Assembly: GCA_017547165.1 (NCBI GenBank)
Contig: JAFYQK010000001.1
Coordinates: 221,422-285,421, forward strand
Length of the DNA stretch: 64,000 nt
Direction: 5' to 3'
Source: Bacteroidaceae bacterium
Lineage (GTDB): Bacteria; Bacteroidota; Bacteroidia; Bacteroidales; Bacteroidaceae
In this document: positions 9,801-18,218 of the stretch, piece after piece
Layout: every line of letters starts with the position of its first letter
Position numbering within the stretch: position 1 is the stretch's first letter
Notes under the pieces: generated by a model
Databases searched by the model: none
Told to the model about the DNA's origin: nothing
Seen by the model: only the letters and a program-made list of their open reading frames with translations
Translations under genes and position numbers: made by a program

Positions 9801-9808
9801 TATATTTG
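9801..9808 (+). promoter_or_regulatory. -7 element upstream of the polyprenyl-phosphate transferase gene
   Basis: TATATTTG, a perfect TAnnTTTG match, ends 32 bp before the ATG at 9841. No clear TTTG sits at the expected -33 distance. Confidence 0.5.
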
Positions 9809-9840
9809 CCTATCGCAAAAAAGCATTTGTAGTAAGAAAC

Positions 9841-11103
9841 ATGGATTTGCAACTCTTGGCCACTTTGGTGGCATCAGCACTTTCTGCCCTGATAGCAGTG
9901 AGATGGGTATATTTCAAGGTCTTAAAACTTGCTAAAGAAAAAAATCTTGTTGACAACCCCGATGCGCGCAAGCTTCAGAAGAAGCCCGTTCCGGTAGTCG
10001 GTGGTATTGCCGTCTTCTTTGGTTTTGTTATGGGCGTGCTTGTGGGGTACACCATGTTATCGGTGTTTGGGTTTAACGATGTTCCGTTCATCTCGCTCCG
10101 CATCCTTGTTGTTATCCTCTCGATGTCGGTGATGTTGTATTCCGGAGCACTTGACGATATTGTGGGACTCTCTCCCTGTTCGCGTTTTGTTATAGAGATA
10201 TTCACCATCCTAGCCATTGTCTATACCACCGGCATCAGCATCAATTCGCTTCATGGCCTGTGGGGTATCGAGCAGTTCTCGTCCTGGGTGTCTGTTCCTT
10301 TGACGGTGTTTGCCGGTGTTGGCATCATCAATGCCATCAACATGATAGATGGAGTCAATGGTCTTTCCTCGGGTCTCTGCATCAGTTGCTGTCTTCTGTT
10401 TGGCTGCCTCTTCGTTGAACTTGGAGATGTCTTCAATGCCATTTTGGCATTCACAATGACAGCATCCCTCCTCCTGTTCTTTGTATTTAATGTATTCGGC
10501 GACAACAGTCGCATGTTCATTGGTGATGCTGGCACCATGGTTATGGGCATGTTAATGACATGGTTCGTCATCTGCGTCATGAGCGAGGAGAGTCTTGCCA
10601 CCGCCTATAACGACAATATCTGTGTCGTTGCCATGGTAGTTGCCTTTCTCTCTGTGCCTATTGCCGACACACTCCGTGTCATGACCGTCCGTATGCTCAA
10701 AGGCAAGAGTCCTTTTAGTCCCGACAAGACCCACCTTCATCATTCCTTCATTGCCATGGGAGTCAGTCACAGCATCACTTCGCTCTCCATCATTTTGATA
10801 AATATCACCGTTGTTGGCTTCTGGCGTCTCTCTGTTTTCTTGGGAGCTCCCCTTCATTGCCAACTCTATCTCGTCATTATTGTGGCAGCTATCCTGGTGT
10901 GGGGCACCTATGTCTTCCTCAAGCACGAGCAATACTCCACCAGCCGTAAGGCCCAGTGGTTGCGCCATTTATCTATCAAGACTCACTTCGGCAAGACCGA
11001 GTGGTGGCAACGCCTCGCCTTCTTCCTCGATGCTCCCGAGTTTAATGTCAGCCAGCGACGAGACCTCAAGGAAAAGCTCGAGCGAAAGTTCATGAACAGG
11101 TAA
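9841..11103 (+). CDS. MraY/WecA-family polyprenyl-phosphate N-acetylhexosamine-1-phosphate transferase
   Basis: 420 residues, about ten membrane helices. Transfers a sugar-1-phosphate from a UDP-sugar to undecaprenyl phosphate, the first step in making a lipid-linked glycan at the inner membrane. Family motifs: DNPDARKLQKKPVPVVGG near the start, NAINMIDGVNGL (Asp cluster) at about 162-173, FIGDAGTMVMG near 226 and DKTHLHH near 300. The pattern fits WecA/TagO-type enzymes rather than the peptidoglycan enzyme MraY. It stands alone, divergent from malQ and convergent with rlpA. The hydrophilic tail of about 50 residues may face the cytoplasm. Confidence 0.88.
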   Translation: MDLQLLATLVASALSALIAVRWVYFKVLKLAKEKNLVDNPDARKLQKKPVPVVGGIAVFFGFVMGVLVGYTMLSVFGFNDVPFISLRILVVILSMSVMLYSGALDDIVGLSPCSRFVIEIFTILAIVYTTGISINSLHGLWGIEQFSSWVSVPLTVFAGVGIINAINMIDGVNGLSSGLCISCCLLFGCLFVELGDVFNAILAFTMTASLLLFFVFNVFGDNSRMFIGDAGTMVMGMLMTWFVICVMSEESLATAYNDNICVVAMVVAFLSVPIADTLRVMTVRMLKGKSPFSPDKTHLHHSFIAMGVSHSITSLSIILINITVVGFWRLSVFLGAPLHCQLYLVIIVAAILVWGTYVFLKHEQYSTSRKAQWLRHLSIKTHFGKTEWWQRLAFFLDAPEFNVSQRRDLKEKLERKFMNR

Positions 11104-11141
11104 TTGCTTTTCTCAACCGTATGCAGAATGTTTGTTCTGTT

Positions 11142-11633
11142 TCATTTAGTTGTTTCTTTGTTGAAATTTATCCATATAGGGTCAGGATAGATGTCTACAA
11201 GATGATATTGGAGGTCTAATTCGGGAAGTTCTATATTTGTTTCTTCTTCGCTTAATCTGAAGGGGACTTTGGCTGGGGTGTATAAACTTATCTCCACGCG
11301 GGCAAAGCCTTTGCCTATGATGCCGAGGGAATCGGCTGCTGCTCGCGAGAGGTCGAGGATGTAGCGCTTGGAGAAGGGGCCGCGGTCGGTGACTTCTACT
11401 ATAACTTCTTTGTTGTTGCGTATGTTGCGTACCTTGAGCATGGTTCCGAAGGGGAGTTTGAGATGCGCGCAGGTTAGCTTGTTACGGTTGTATATCTCAC
11501 CGTTGCTCATCTTGTTGCCATGCAGAGCATCGTGGTAGTACGATGCCTTGCCTTTGAGAAGGAACTGTGCTCTTGACGTGATTGGCAATGTGGATAGCAC
11601 AAAGAGTAGGAGTGGTGTGATGATGATTCGCAT
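11142..11633 (-). CDS. rlpA: RlpA-like double-psi beta-barrel lipoprotein/septal protein
   Basis: 163 residues with a signal peptide (residues 1-22, ending SRAQ). The middle is an RlpA double-psi beta-barrel: KGKASYYHDALHGNKMSNGEIYN, then VTDRGPFSKRYILDLSRAAADSLG. RlpA proteins cleave glycan strands lacking stem peptides or bind them at the septum. There is no SPOR domain, so septal targeting by that route is not expected. Its start lies 19 bp after the comEC stop, so the two are probably co-transcribed. Confidence 0.85.
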   Translation of the reverse strand: MRIIITPLLLFVLSTLPITSRAQFLLKGKASYYHDALHGNKMSNGEIYNRNKLTCAHLKLPFGTMLKVRNIRNNKEVIVEVTDRGPFSKRYILDLSRAAADSLGIIGKGFARVEISLYTPAKVPFRLSEEETNIELPELDLQYHLVDIYPDPIWINFNKETTK

Positions 11634-11652
11634 TTTCTTATATTGCTTATTA

Positions 11653-12600
11653 TTATATTATAATGTATGCTCCAGGCAAATGGGATATGAATGTCATGGC
11701 CTGGTTTTGTATGTAAATAAGATATTCGGTGATGGTAACCATTGAGTCTATGCCAACATACAGAAATATGCTGGTGTAGATTATTCCTGTAGTGAGGGGA
11801 ATGCTCACCAAACTGGTGAGAGCGCTGTAAGTGGCAATGGTGCCGAAATAGTGTAGCGTTAAGGGTAGGGTGGCGAACTGCGCACAGAATGAAATGATGA
11901 GTGAGGCGAGGATGAATTTGGGTATGAAGTGCATGTGGGATATGTGTGCGAGAAATGGTATTCCAAGAATTATTATTCCCAGCATGGCGGCACATGATAA
12001 CTGAAAGCCTATGTCGAAGGCTGCTGCAGGGTCGAATAGCATGATGAGTGATGCACTGAAGGCAAGTATGTCAAGGGGCTTGCGTTGTTGCCCAAAGGTG
12101 TGGAGCAACAATGCAGTGGAGAGCATGGTGGCAGCACGGATGAGACTCTTTGGGCAGCCTGTCATTAGAGCATAGCTCCATATAAACAGGAGTGAGAGGA
12201 GTAGCACAACCCATTTCCAGTTGGTGTAAGACAGCTGTTTTGTGAAGTGGCGTATGGCGCCATAAACTATGCCAAGGTGCATGCCGGAGAGTGCAAGGAC
12301 GTGGGAGGCTCCTGCCTGACGGTATAGTAGTTTAGTTTCCGGACTCAGAATACTGCGGTCGCCAAGGGTGAGGGCAATGACTTGTGAGTATGTTTCGTTA
12401 CTTAGGTTCATCTCTGACAATTGCTGCTTCAGACTGTTAGCGCAATTTTGCCATATCAGGATAAACTGTTCGGCTAATCCCCATTCTGTCCAGTTTTGCC
12501 CCAAAGATTTGCCAAGGAGGAAATAAAACAGAAATCCGCAACACCATGCCCCAAGGAGCATGGCGATGCGGATGATGGGTCGCCTTAAAGAAGGATTCAT
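11653..12600 (-). CDS. ComEC/Rec2 family protein, competence domain only
   Basis: 315 residues. The start is set at ATG 12600 (MNPSLRRPIIRIAML), because the longer reading frame upstream lies inside tRNA-Pro. About eight membrane helices; the competence core reads YRQAGASHVLALSGMHLGIVYG and DIGFQLSCAAMLGIII. Full ComEC is about 700 residues with an N-terminal OB-type region and a C-terminal metallo-beta-lactamase domain; both are absent here. No stop or frameshift explains this, so it is either a natural minimal form or an old truncation. The family forms the inner-membrane channel for DNA uptake; whether this version works is unknown. Confidence 0.8.
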   Translation of the reverse strand: MNPSLRRPIIRIAMLLGAWCCGFLFYFLLGKSLGQNWTEWGLAEQFILIWQNCANSLKQQLSEMNLSNETYSQVIALTLGDRSILSPETKLLYRQAGASHVLALSGMHLGIVYGAIRHFTKQLSYTNWKWVVLLLSLLFIWSYALMTGCPKSLIRAATMLSTALLLHTFGQQRKPLDILAFSASLIMLFDPAAAFDIGFQLSCAAMLGIIILGIPFLAHISHMHFIPKFILASLIISFCAQFATLPLTLHYFGTIATYSALTSLVSIPLTTGIIYTSIFLYVGIDSMVTITEYLIYIQNQAMTFISHLPGAYIII

Positions 12601-12601
12601 G

Positions 12602-12674
12602 TCGGATAGAGGCGACTCGAACGCCCGACCCCTACGTCCCGAACGTAGTGCGCTACCAACTGCGCTACTATCCG
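12602..12674 (-). tRNA. tRNA-Pro (anticodon CGG)
   Basis: Read on the minus strand, a 7-bp acceptor stem CGGATAG/CTATCCG, an anticodon stem CTACG/CGTAG with loop TTCGGGA (anticodon CGG, T33 in place), and a T-arm containing GTTCGAGTC. Discriminator base A at 12602; CCA is not encoded. The comEC ATG begins one base after its 3' end. Confidence 0.93.
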
Positions 12675-12696
12675 AATGCATTTGTATAATGCTATG

Positions 12697-12704
12697 CAAA
12701 GATA
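12697..12704 (-). promoter_or_regulatory. -7 element of the tRNA-Pro/comEC/rlpA unit
   Basis: TATCTTTG on the minus strand, 22 bp upstream of the tRNA 5' end. No good TTTG at -33. Confidence 0.5.
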
Positions 12705-12795
12705 CATTAAAAAAGGAGATAATCGTAAAACGAGAATGGTAAAATGCTTTTGAGAGTTAAAAATGTAATTGAAATTGAAAAAACTTGTAGAAATA

Positions 12796-12827
12796 TTTGG
12801 GGGTTTTATTAAAAAGTCCTACCTTTG
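12796..12827 (+). promoter_or_regulatory. Promoter of tRNA-Phe
   Basis: TTTG (12796-12799), 20-nt spacer, TACCTTTG (12820-12827): a textbook Bacteroidota sigma-70-type promoter 25 bp before the tRNA. Confidence 0.75.
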
Positions 12828-12852
12828 CACTCGCTAAACAGATAAAGGTGAA

Positions 12853-12925
12853 GGTGCCATAGCTCAGTTGGTAGAGCAAAGGACTGAAAATCCTTGTGTC
12901 CCCGGTTCGATTCCTGGTGGCACCA
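12853..12925 (+). tRNA. tRNA-Phe (anticodon GAA)
   Basis: Acceptor stem GGTGCCA/TGGCACC, D-arm AGCTCAGTTGGTAGAGC, anticodon stem AAGGA/TCCTT with loop CTGAAAA (GAA), T-arm with GGTTCGATTCC, discriminator A. CCA is not encoded. A terminator follows at 12929. Confidence 0.95.
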
Positions 12926-12928
12926 CAG

Positions 12929-12961
12929 AAAGGGAAGTTGAGAAAATCAGCTTCCCTTTTT
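12929..12961 (+). terminator. Intrinsic terminator after tRNA-Phe
   Basis: Perfect 9-bp stem AAAGGGAAG / CTTCCCTTT around a 13-nt loop, followed by a T run. Confidence 0.8.
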
Positions 12962-13195
12962 CGTTAGGCCTACTGCACCGATGCAATCCTTACAGCACGC
13001 AGATGTCAAATAATCGGCATCATACTCAAATGTGTAGTCGTTCTCATCTTCCGTCAAGATGCCGGCTTTTGTGCCACGCAAAAAAAACAACAGCTATTTC
13101 ATCGCTCATCGGTTTTATTCATTGTTACGACACCAACTTCGCTGCCAAAGAGATTCAATATCTGATTCACCTTATCATTTAGAAATGAAACTCAT

Positions 13196-13210
13196 TTCCT
13201 GGTGGTACCA
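13196..13210 (+). repeat. Second copy of the tRNA-Phe 3' end
   Basis: TTCCTGGTGGTACCA differs in one base from the tRNA-Phe 3' terminus TTCCTGGTGGCACCA (12911-12925), 285 bp downstream. The rest of a tRNA is not present before it. The 448-bp gap 12926-13373 holds no gene I can support; besides this repeat it contains the two hairpins. It could be an old integration-site duplicate or the stub of a deleted tRNA gene. Confidence 0.55.
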
Positions 13211-13263
13211 AAAAGAAATCGCTAATAGTTGAACAATCAGACTGTTAGCGATTTTTCTTTTTG
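13211..13263. terminator. Hairpin downstream of the tRNA 3'-end copy
   Basis: AAAAAGAAATCGCTAA and its near-complement TTAGCGATTTTTCTTTTT flank a short loop. The T-rich 3' side fits a terminator on the plus strand, and its A-rich 5' side lets it serve the minus strand too, after the nucleotidyltransferase gene. Confidence 0.6.
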
Positions 13264-13373
13264 TTTGTTTGATGGGGTGTTGTCATGTTGTCTGCCAATG
13301 GAGTTGGTAGGTTTCATCAAGACTATTTTCGGTTTCTTCGTAAAAGTGTGCTTTTCTTTTTATGTGTTGTTAG

Positions 13374-14033
13374 TTAGCATAAATTCTTAATCCACCTTTT
13401 CGACCATTCAAACAATGCTTGGGATGCTTCTGTGAAATCAACATGCTCGTAGTGTTTGTGTTTCAAGAAAGTCTCCACAATCGTTTGTTCTTCAGGCATG
13501 GCCACATGAAGCAGTTGACTTTGATTCTTGATGTAGTTGCCTGTCTGTTTAAAGATGATGGCTTGTACTACAAAAGAGGCAGCCTTATACAATCCTCGCA
13601 ATACATCTTCGCTCTTTTCATGCAGCATATTGTGGACACATTCGTGATAGATGTTGCAGACTCCTGTCTTTATGGCTCTCTCAATGGCAGCATCGTCAAT
13701 CATAGGACGTAAACCGTCCAGACTTCCCTTAATCGGTGTGGTGTCGTGATAAAACTGGAAGAGATCGGATGCCTCCCAATGAAGAATTTCATCCTTGCCC
13801 GAGAGGAAGCCGCAGGTCAACTCTCTGTGTGGCAATGTATCCAGCATGTCATTATAAGTCTGAATGTCAGATGCATCTAATTCGTCCAGGATTACTACAA
13901 TATCTATGTCGCTGGTATCTGTTGCCTCGCCTCTGCCATAACTGCCTTGCAGACCAACAAACCAGACACGATTGGCAAAAACATTGTTAAGTTTCTGGAG
14001 AAAGTCATTCAGCCAAATATTTATGTCTATCAT
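13374..14033 (-). CDS. Nucleotidyltransferase domain protein (MNT/aminoglycoside nucleotidyltransferase type)
   Basis: 219 residues. The N-terminal half has the Pol-beta nucleotidyltransferase signature GLQGSYGRGEATDTSDIDIVV (Gly-Ser, then two Asp in SDIDIVV) at about 28-48, which binds metal and NTP. The helical C-terminal half (about 110-219) resembles HEPN or AadE-like C-terminal domains, so an antibiotic-modifying or toxin-neutralising role are both possible; nothing adjacent decides between them. Weakly linked to its neighbours: 120 bp from the carbonic anhydrase. Confidence 0.75.
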   Translation of the reverse strand: MIDINIWLNDFLQKLNNVFANRVWFVGLQGSYGRGEATDTSDIDIVVILDELDASDIQTYNDMLDTLPHRELTCGFLSGKDEILHWEASDLFQFYHDTTPIKGSLDGLRPMIDDAAIERAIKTGVCNIYHECVHNMLHEKSEDVLRGLYKAASFVVQAIIFKQTGNYIKNQSQLLHVAMPEEQTIVETFLKHKHYEHVDFTEASQALFEWSKRWIKNLC

Positions 14034-14153
14034 ATACTGTTTTATTTTAAAGCAGGTTATAACTAATTTGTATAATCAGTCTCAGATATTCTTCATTCCT
14101 CAACAATTATCGCCGTGGTAAATCATTTCTTGGTCATGTCAAATACAACCAAC

Positions 14154-14813
14154 CTAAAATGTTACTTTGCCTGTATTTACATCATAGTAGGCTTTCTTTA
14201 CCAGCAATTCGCCTTTCGCTATTTTCTCTGCCACATGAGGATAAGCAATGATGCGTTCAACCTGAACTTGTGTATGGTGATGTATTGCTGCATCAAGACA
14301 CTCTATCTTGCCGACATATTCGCTCACATCATTACGGATGGTGCCGAGGAGATGTCCAATATTTCCGTGTTCCTCTTCTCCTTCGGAAATGGCACCTGTA
14401 ACACCTCCGCAGGAACCGTGGCCTAGCACAAGCAGAAGTTTCACCCCAAGATGCTCAATTGCATAATCTACACTTCCCATAACCATTTCGCTGTTGACAT
14501 TGTTTCCGGCTGTACGGATAACGAATATGTCACCGATGCCCTGGTCGAAGAGCAATTCCACGGGTACGCGCGAATCAGAACAACCCACTACAGCGGCAAA
14601 TGGAGCCTGATGGGGAGCTGTCTCCGTTACTCTATCCATATCCCCATGCGAATGGATACTTTTGTTGTTCGAATAACGCTCATTTCCGGCAATCAACTCT
14701 GCCAAGGCCTCCTTTGGTGTTGATGGAACAGATTGCGATTGACTCTTGCACATTGTGAAGGTCATCACTGATAGGATTAAGCCTATCAAGATTAGAAATA
14801 ATTTTTTGTTCAT
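14154..14813 (-). CDS. Beta-carbonic anhydrase, exported lipoprotein
   Basis: 219 residues. Interconverts CO2 and bicarbonate. The zinc site is Cys78-Asp80-Arg82 (VVGCSDSRVP) with His132 and Cys135 (GHGSCGG). Unusually for a carbonic anhydrase it begins with a lipoprotein signal: a hydrophobic stretch from residue 5 to 20 and a lipobox TFTMC with Cys22. It should be lipid-anchored in the periplasm or outer membrane, where it could supply bicarbonate for uptake in CO2-dependent gut or oral bacteria. Promoter element at 14854-14861. Confidence 0.9.
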   Translation of the reverse strand: MNKKLFLILIGLILSVMTFTMCKSQSQSVPSTPKEALAELIAGNERYSNNKSIHSHGDMDRVTETAPHQAPFAAVVGCSDSRVPVELLFDQGIGDIFVIRTAGNNVNSEMVMGSVDYAIEHLGVKLLLVLGHGSCGGVTGAISEGEEEHGNIGHLLGTIRNDVSEYVGKIECLDAAIHHHTQVQVERIIAYPHVAEKIAKGELLVKKAYYDVNTGKVTF

Positions 14814-14853
14814 AATCTTTAATACATATATGTTAATGGTCTTTTACGATTTG

Positions 14854-14861
14854 CAAAAGTA
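14854..14861 (-). promoter_or_regulatory. -7 element of the carbonic anhydrase gene
   Basis: TACTTTTG on the minus strand, 40 bp upstream of the ATG. Confidence 0.5.
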
Positions 14862-15009
14862 ATAAAAATTTCGGCCATAAGTATCGCTAATTGCATTTAG
14901 TTATCTTTAGTCTGCTATATATGTATCAAATGGAGTGGAACTCAGCAGCAATGCACCGGCCAATGCCACTTGCACCATGTGTTGGCATAAGTTTAGAGAT
15001 TTAATATCA

Positions 15010-15260
15010 TCAGCATAAACTGTACGCCTGCTCCTCTTGCATCCGCTTTACATGCACGTTGCCAGCCAAGCGACCGATGGATGTAATGCCAGATGTCGTG
15101 TCGTTGCCGAATTCGTTTAGGTCTTTAGTTGCAATTGTATGCAGCAGTTCTGTAAGTTCCATGTAATGCTCACATTCATTGCTCCATGTCATTCCAGATA
15201 CTCCATGACCTTCTGCAGACGCTCTTCATTGGTGAACGGAGAGTGGTGAATACGACTTAT
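15010..15260 (-). pseudogene. Decayed winged-helix protein remnant
   Basis: On the minus strand, SPFTNEERLQKVMEYLE reads to a TGA near 15195, and a shifted frame continues from ATG 15192 for 60 residues (MELTELLHTIATKDLNEF, then GITSIGRLAGN). The two pieces together look like a small helix-turn-helix/winged-helix C-terminus, with T-A-T-K-D-L-N-E as the recognition helix. The break suggests a frameshifted remnant. The rest of the 950-bp gap 14814-15766 has no other gene; it holds a -7 motif at 15344 and the repeat at 15405. Confidence 0.35.
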
Positions 15261-15343
15261 GCCTACACGCGTCAATTTGCAACATGTGTCCACATTTGCT
15301 ATCATTCTCCTCTCCGTCAAAGAAACTCGCACGTTCTATTTTA

Positions 15344-15351
15344 CAAAGATA
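15344..15351 (-). promoter_or_regulatory. -7 element facing the winged-helix remnant
   Basis: TATCTTTG on the minus strand, between the remnant and the 22-bp repeats. No TTTG at -33. Confidence 0.35.
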
Positions 15352-15404
15352 ATAAGAAAGAATAATATAAGCAATAAGAACGTGATTTATTAAATATCCA
15401 CAAC

Positions 15405-15470
15405 ATTGTGGAGTATTGTACTCAATATTGTGTAGCATTGTACTAAACATTAAGTACAATTGTACACAAT
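15405..15470. repeat. 22-bp tandem repeat, three units
   Basis: Units begin at 15405, 15427 and 15449. The first two share ATTGTG at unit position 1 and ATTGTACT at position 11; the third keeps ATTGTAC. The core ATTGTAC recurs at 15415, 15437 and 15459, exactly 22 bp apart (two helical turns). The third unit lies inside a near-perfect 38-bp palindrome (15441-15478) centred on GTACAATTGTAC. The layout resembles an operator array or iterons. Not coding. Confidence 0.7.
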
Positions 15471-15730
15471 GTTTGGTACATTTTTATGAACACATATTTC
15501 ACCTCTTTGTTTGCTTGTCCAAAAGCTTTTGCTAAACGTAGCAAAACCTTTATGTTCTTGCCCCATTCTTCAAGTTATAAAGACGCGAGGCTGTCAGGTA
15601 TTTTTGTATTTGTTATGTAACATGTAAGGCATCTAAGATAAACACCCCAAATCCCCGTTCGTTGAGTTATAAAAATGTGGTATATGGGAAAAAAGTGCCT
15701 GATTAAAGATGTGTTTTCGTAGATTATCAC

Positions 15731-15738
15731 TAAATTTG
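15731..15738 (+). promoter_or_regulatory. -7 element of the defence island
   Basis: TAAATTTG, 29 bp before the XRE regulator ATG. No recognisable TTTG at -33, which might mean an activator or autorepressor site is needed. Confidence 0.45.
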
Positions 15739-15766
15739 CGCTATACGCCAATAAAATGTGTAAATA

Positions 15767-15958
15767 ATGAAAGATTTAAATAGACTAAAAGTAGTATTGG
15801 TTGAACAAAAGAAAACCGGCAAATGGCTTGCCGAGCAGTTAGGCAAGGACCCCTCAACAGTTTCTAAATGGTGCTCAAACAAAATGCAGCCATCGTTGGA
15901 GATGCTGTCGCAAATAGCAAAGACTCTTAATGTAGATACAAAAGAGTTGATAAATTAA
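15767..15958 (+). CDS. XRE-family small regulator of the R-M locus
   Basis: 63 residues, essentially one helix-turn-helix domain: WLAEQLGKDPSTVSKWCSNK gives the turn and recognition helix. Proteins of this size head type I restriction-modification loci in Bacteroidota, where they probably time expression of the nuclease, in the manner of C proteins. It starts 29 bp before the nuclease-methylase gene on the same strand and should form an operon with it. Confidence 0.85.
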   Translation: MKDLNRLKVVLVEQKKTGKWLAEQLGKDPSTVSKWCSNKMQPSLEMLSQIAKTLNVDTKELIN

Positions 15959-15987
15959 GATTATTTTATGTCATAAGACTATAAAGA

Positions 15988-18218
15988 ATGGAACTTCAAA
16001 TTAAGAACAATAAGATATTTGCCCCTCTCAAAAATAAGGAACTTGTTTTGACCCCTGAGGAGCGTGTGCGCCAAGAGTACATTTGTCGCTTGGTAAATCA
16101 CTATGGATATGACTTGTCGCAAATGGAGCAAGAACTGCAGGTAAATAATTCTCATCGCGGTCAAGGTAAGGCACGGGCTGATATTGTGGTATGGAAGTCT
16201 GCCACTGCAAGGAGCAACGAAGATGCTGCGGCAATCGTTGTTGAGTGCAAAGCAGAGCATATTACCATTCGTGAGGAGGATTACTTTCAGGGCTACAACT
16301 ATGCAGCTTGGGCAGGTGCTGATTTTTTTGTTACCACCAATCTCAAAGAGACCCGAGTATTCAAGGTGAACAAGGGTAAACTGCCCAAGCGTTTGGAGGA
16401 AATTGTGGATATTCCTAAAGTTGAAGAACTTAATAACGCTAAAAAGATAAAAGAGCTGTTAAGTCAGACCAAGGCATTCACTCGCGATGAATTTAGTAAA
16501 CTTCTCTTTAAGTGTCATAATATTATCCGTAATAATGATAAACTCTCTCCTGAGGCTGCATTTGACGAGATAAGTAAGGTTTTGTTTATGAAAATACGAT
16601 ACGAACGAAATAATACTGGCACACAAATTTCTCAGCGGAAGAGTTTGCAAAGTTACGTGAGGCTTATGACAAAACAAAATCAAAGCAGAGTTTGCCTTTC
16701 TATCAGCAGTTGTTTGAGCGTACAAAGGAGGATTATGTAAAAGATGATCTCTTCGAGCCTAACGATACGATCAAAATCAAGGAGGCAAGTTTTGAGGCGA
16801 TTGTAAAGGAGTTGGAAGTTTATAATCTATCTCGCACTGCAGATGACGTTAAGGGTATTGCCTTTGAGAAGTTCTTGGGCAAGACTTTCCGTGGCGAGTT
16901 GGGTCAATTCTTCACGCCTCGTACCATTGTGGATTTTATGGTAGCACTTCTCGACCCCGAAGAGGGTGAGATTATCTGCGATCCCTGCTGTGGTAGTGGT
17001 GGATTCTTGATTAAGGCGTTCGAGTATGTGCGTGAGAAGATTGAGAATGATATCCAGAGAGTAAAGGAGCAAATTAAGGCACAGCTTTTTGATGAAAAAT
17101 ATGATTCTTTGAGCGACAAGAAAAAGGCTGATATTGACGAGCGTGTCGATGAATATTTCACCATTCTCAATCGAGAGCTCGACACTATTCACACTGATAG
17201 TCGTTTGCAACATCTGTCGAGTGATTGCATCTTCGGCACAGATGCCAATCCTCGTATGGCTCGTACTGCCAAGATGAATATGATTATGCATGGCGATGGC
17301 CACGGTGGCGTACATCATCACGATGGCTTGTTGAATGTTAATGGCATTTTCGAGAATCGCTTCGATGTGATTCTGACCAATCCTCCTTTCGGGTCACGAG
17401 TTGAGAAGAGTTTGAAAATTACCGAGGCTGACAAGTTTACAGACGAGGCAAAAATCAAACACTACACTAAGCGTTATGGCGAGGAGTACACCAAGGCCTT
17501 GGAACAGGTCAATGGTAATATCGGTGAATCTGTCCTCAGTCTCTACGACTCAGGCAAACTTAGCGGCTTGACCGAGGTGTTGTTTATTGAGCGTTGCTTG
17601 CGACTGCTCAAACCAGGTGGTCGCTTGGGTATCGTATTGCCGGAAGGCGTGTTGAATACCACTCAACTCCAAAGCGTGCGTGAACTATTCGAGGGTCTGG
17701 CGAAGATTATTTTGATTACTTCAATCCCACAAGATGTCTTCATGGCATCGGGTGCAACTGTGAAGCCAAGCCTTATGTTCTTTAAGAAGTTTACGGCTGA
17801 GGAGGTCGCACAATACGAACAGGCAAAAACAAAGGCTTACGAGCAGGTAACGGCTAAATATGCCGAGGAACTTGCTACATTAAACACCTTTATTGCCGAC
17901 AAGAATAATCCTCGCTCAGAAATTAAGACGAAGAAAGCAGAATTTAAGGCACTTGAAGCAAAAATTGCCGAAGAGGTTAAGCCAATAATTAAACAACTTT
18001 TCGATTACCAGATTCCTATCGCTCAGGTACAGAAGGCTGGTATTACCACTACTGGTGCCGAGTGCGAGAACGAATTGGAAGAGTTGCTCAAAGAGTATGC
18101 ACCTTATCGCAAGGAGCATAAACTATGGGAGGCGACTGCAAAACGCTATGAATATAAGGTTGAAGGCAACCACCTTTACAAGAAGTTGAACAACGGCGAA
18201 TGGGAGGAGATATGCTAA
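15988..18218 (+). pseudogene. Nuclease-methylase fusion (HSDR_N + N6-adenine methyltransferase), split by a 1-nt frameshift
   Basis: Two overlapping frames: 15988-16740 (250 residues) and 16692-18218 (TTG start). Frame 1 runs correctly to ...RYERNNTGTQI, then becomes nonsense; frame 2 read upstream gives FSAEEFAKLREAYDKTKS, which continues the same protein. One extra T in the TTT at 16628-16630 restores a single chain of about 743 residues. The N-terminus is a PD-(D/E)XK nuclease of the HSDR_N type (Asp65 in ARADIVV, Glu86-x-Lys88 in VVECKAEH). The rest is an N6-adenine methylase with DPCCGSGGF (motif I) and LTNPPFGS (motif IV). No separate HsdR is encoded, so cutting and methylation are carried by one chain, as in BcgI-like enzymes. 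The frameshift is either decay or a sequencing error. Confidence 0.85.

Noticed and set aside
12601-12699. N-terminal extension of the comEC reading frame
   Set aside because: These 33 codons lie in tRNA-Pro and its leader; the ATG at 12600 right behind the tRNA is the better start.
12868-13182. A 104-codon plus-strand frame beginning inside tRNA-Phe
   Set aside because: Its start is in the tRNA and it runs through the tRNA terminator; no protein features.
15226-15459. A 77-codon minus-strand frame over the repeat array
   Set aside because: It runs across the 22-bp repeats and the promoter motif, with no protein-like composition.
16628-16630. TTT run as a phase-variable tract
   Set aside because: Three bases is too short for programmed slippage; fixed mutation or sequencing error is more likely.
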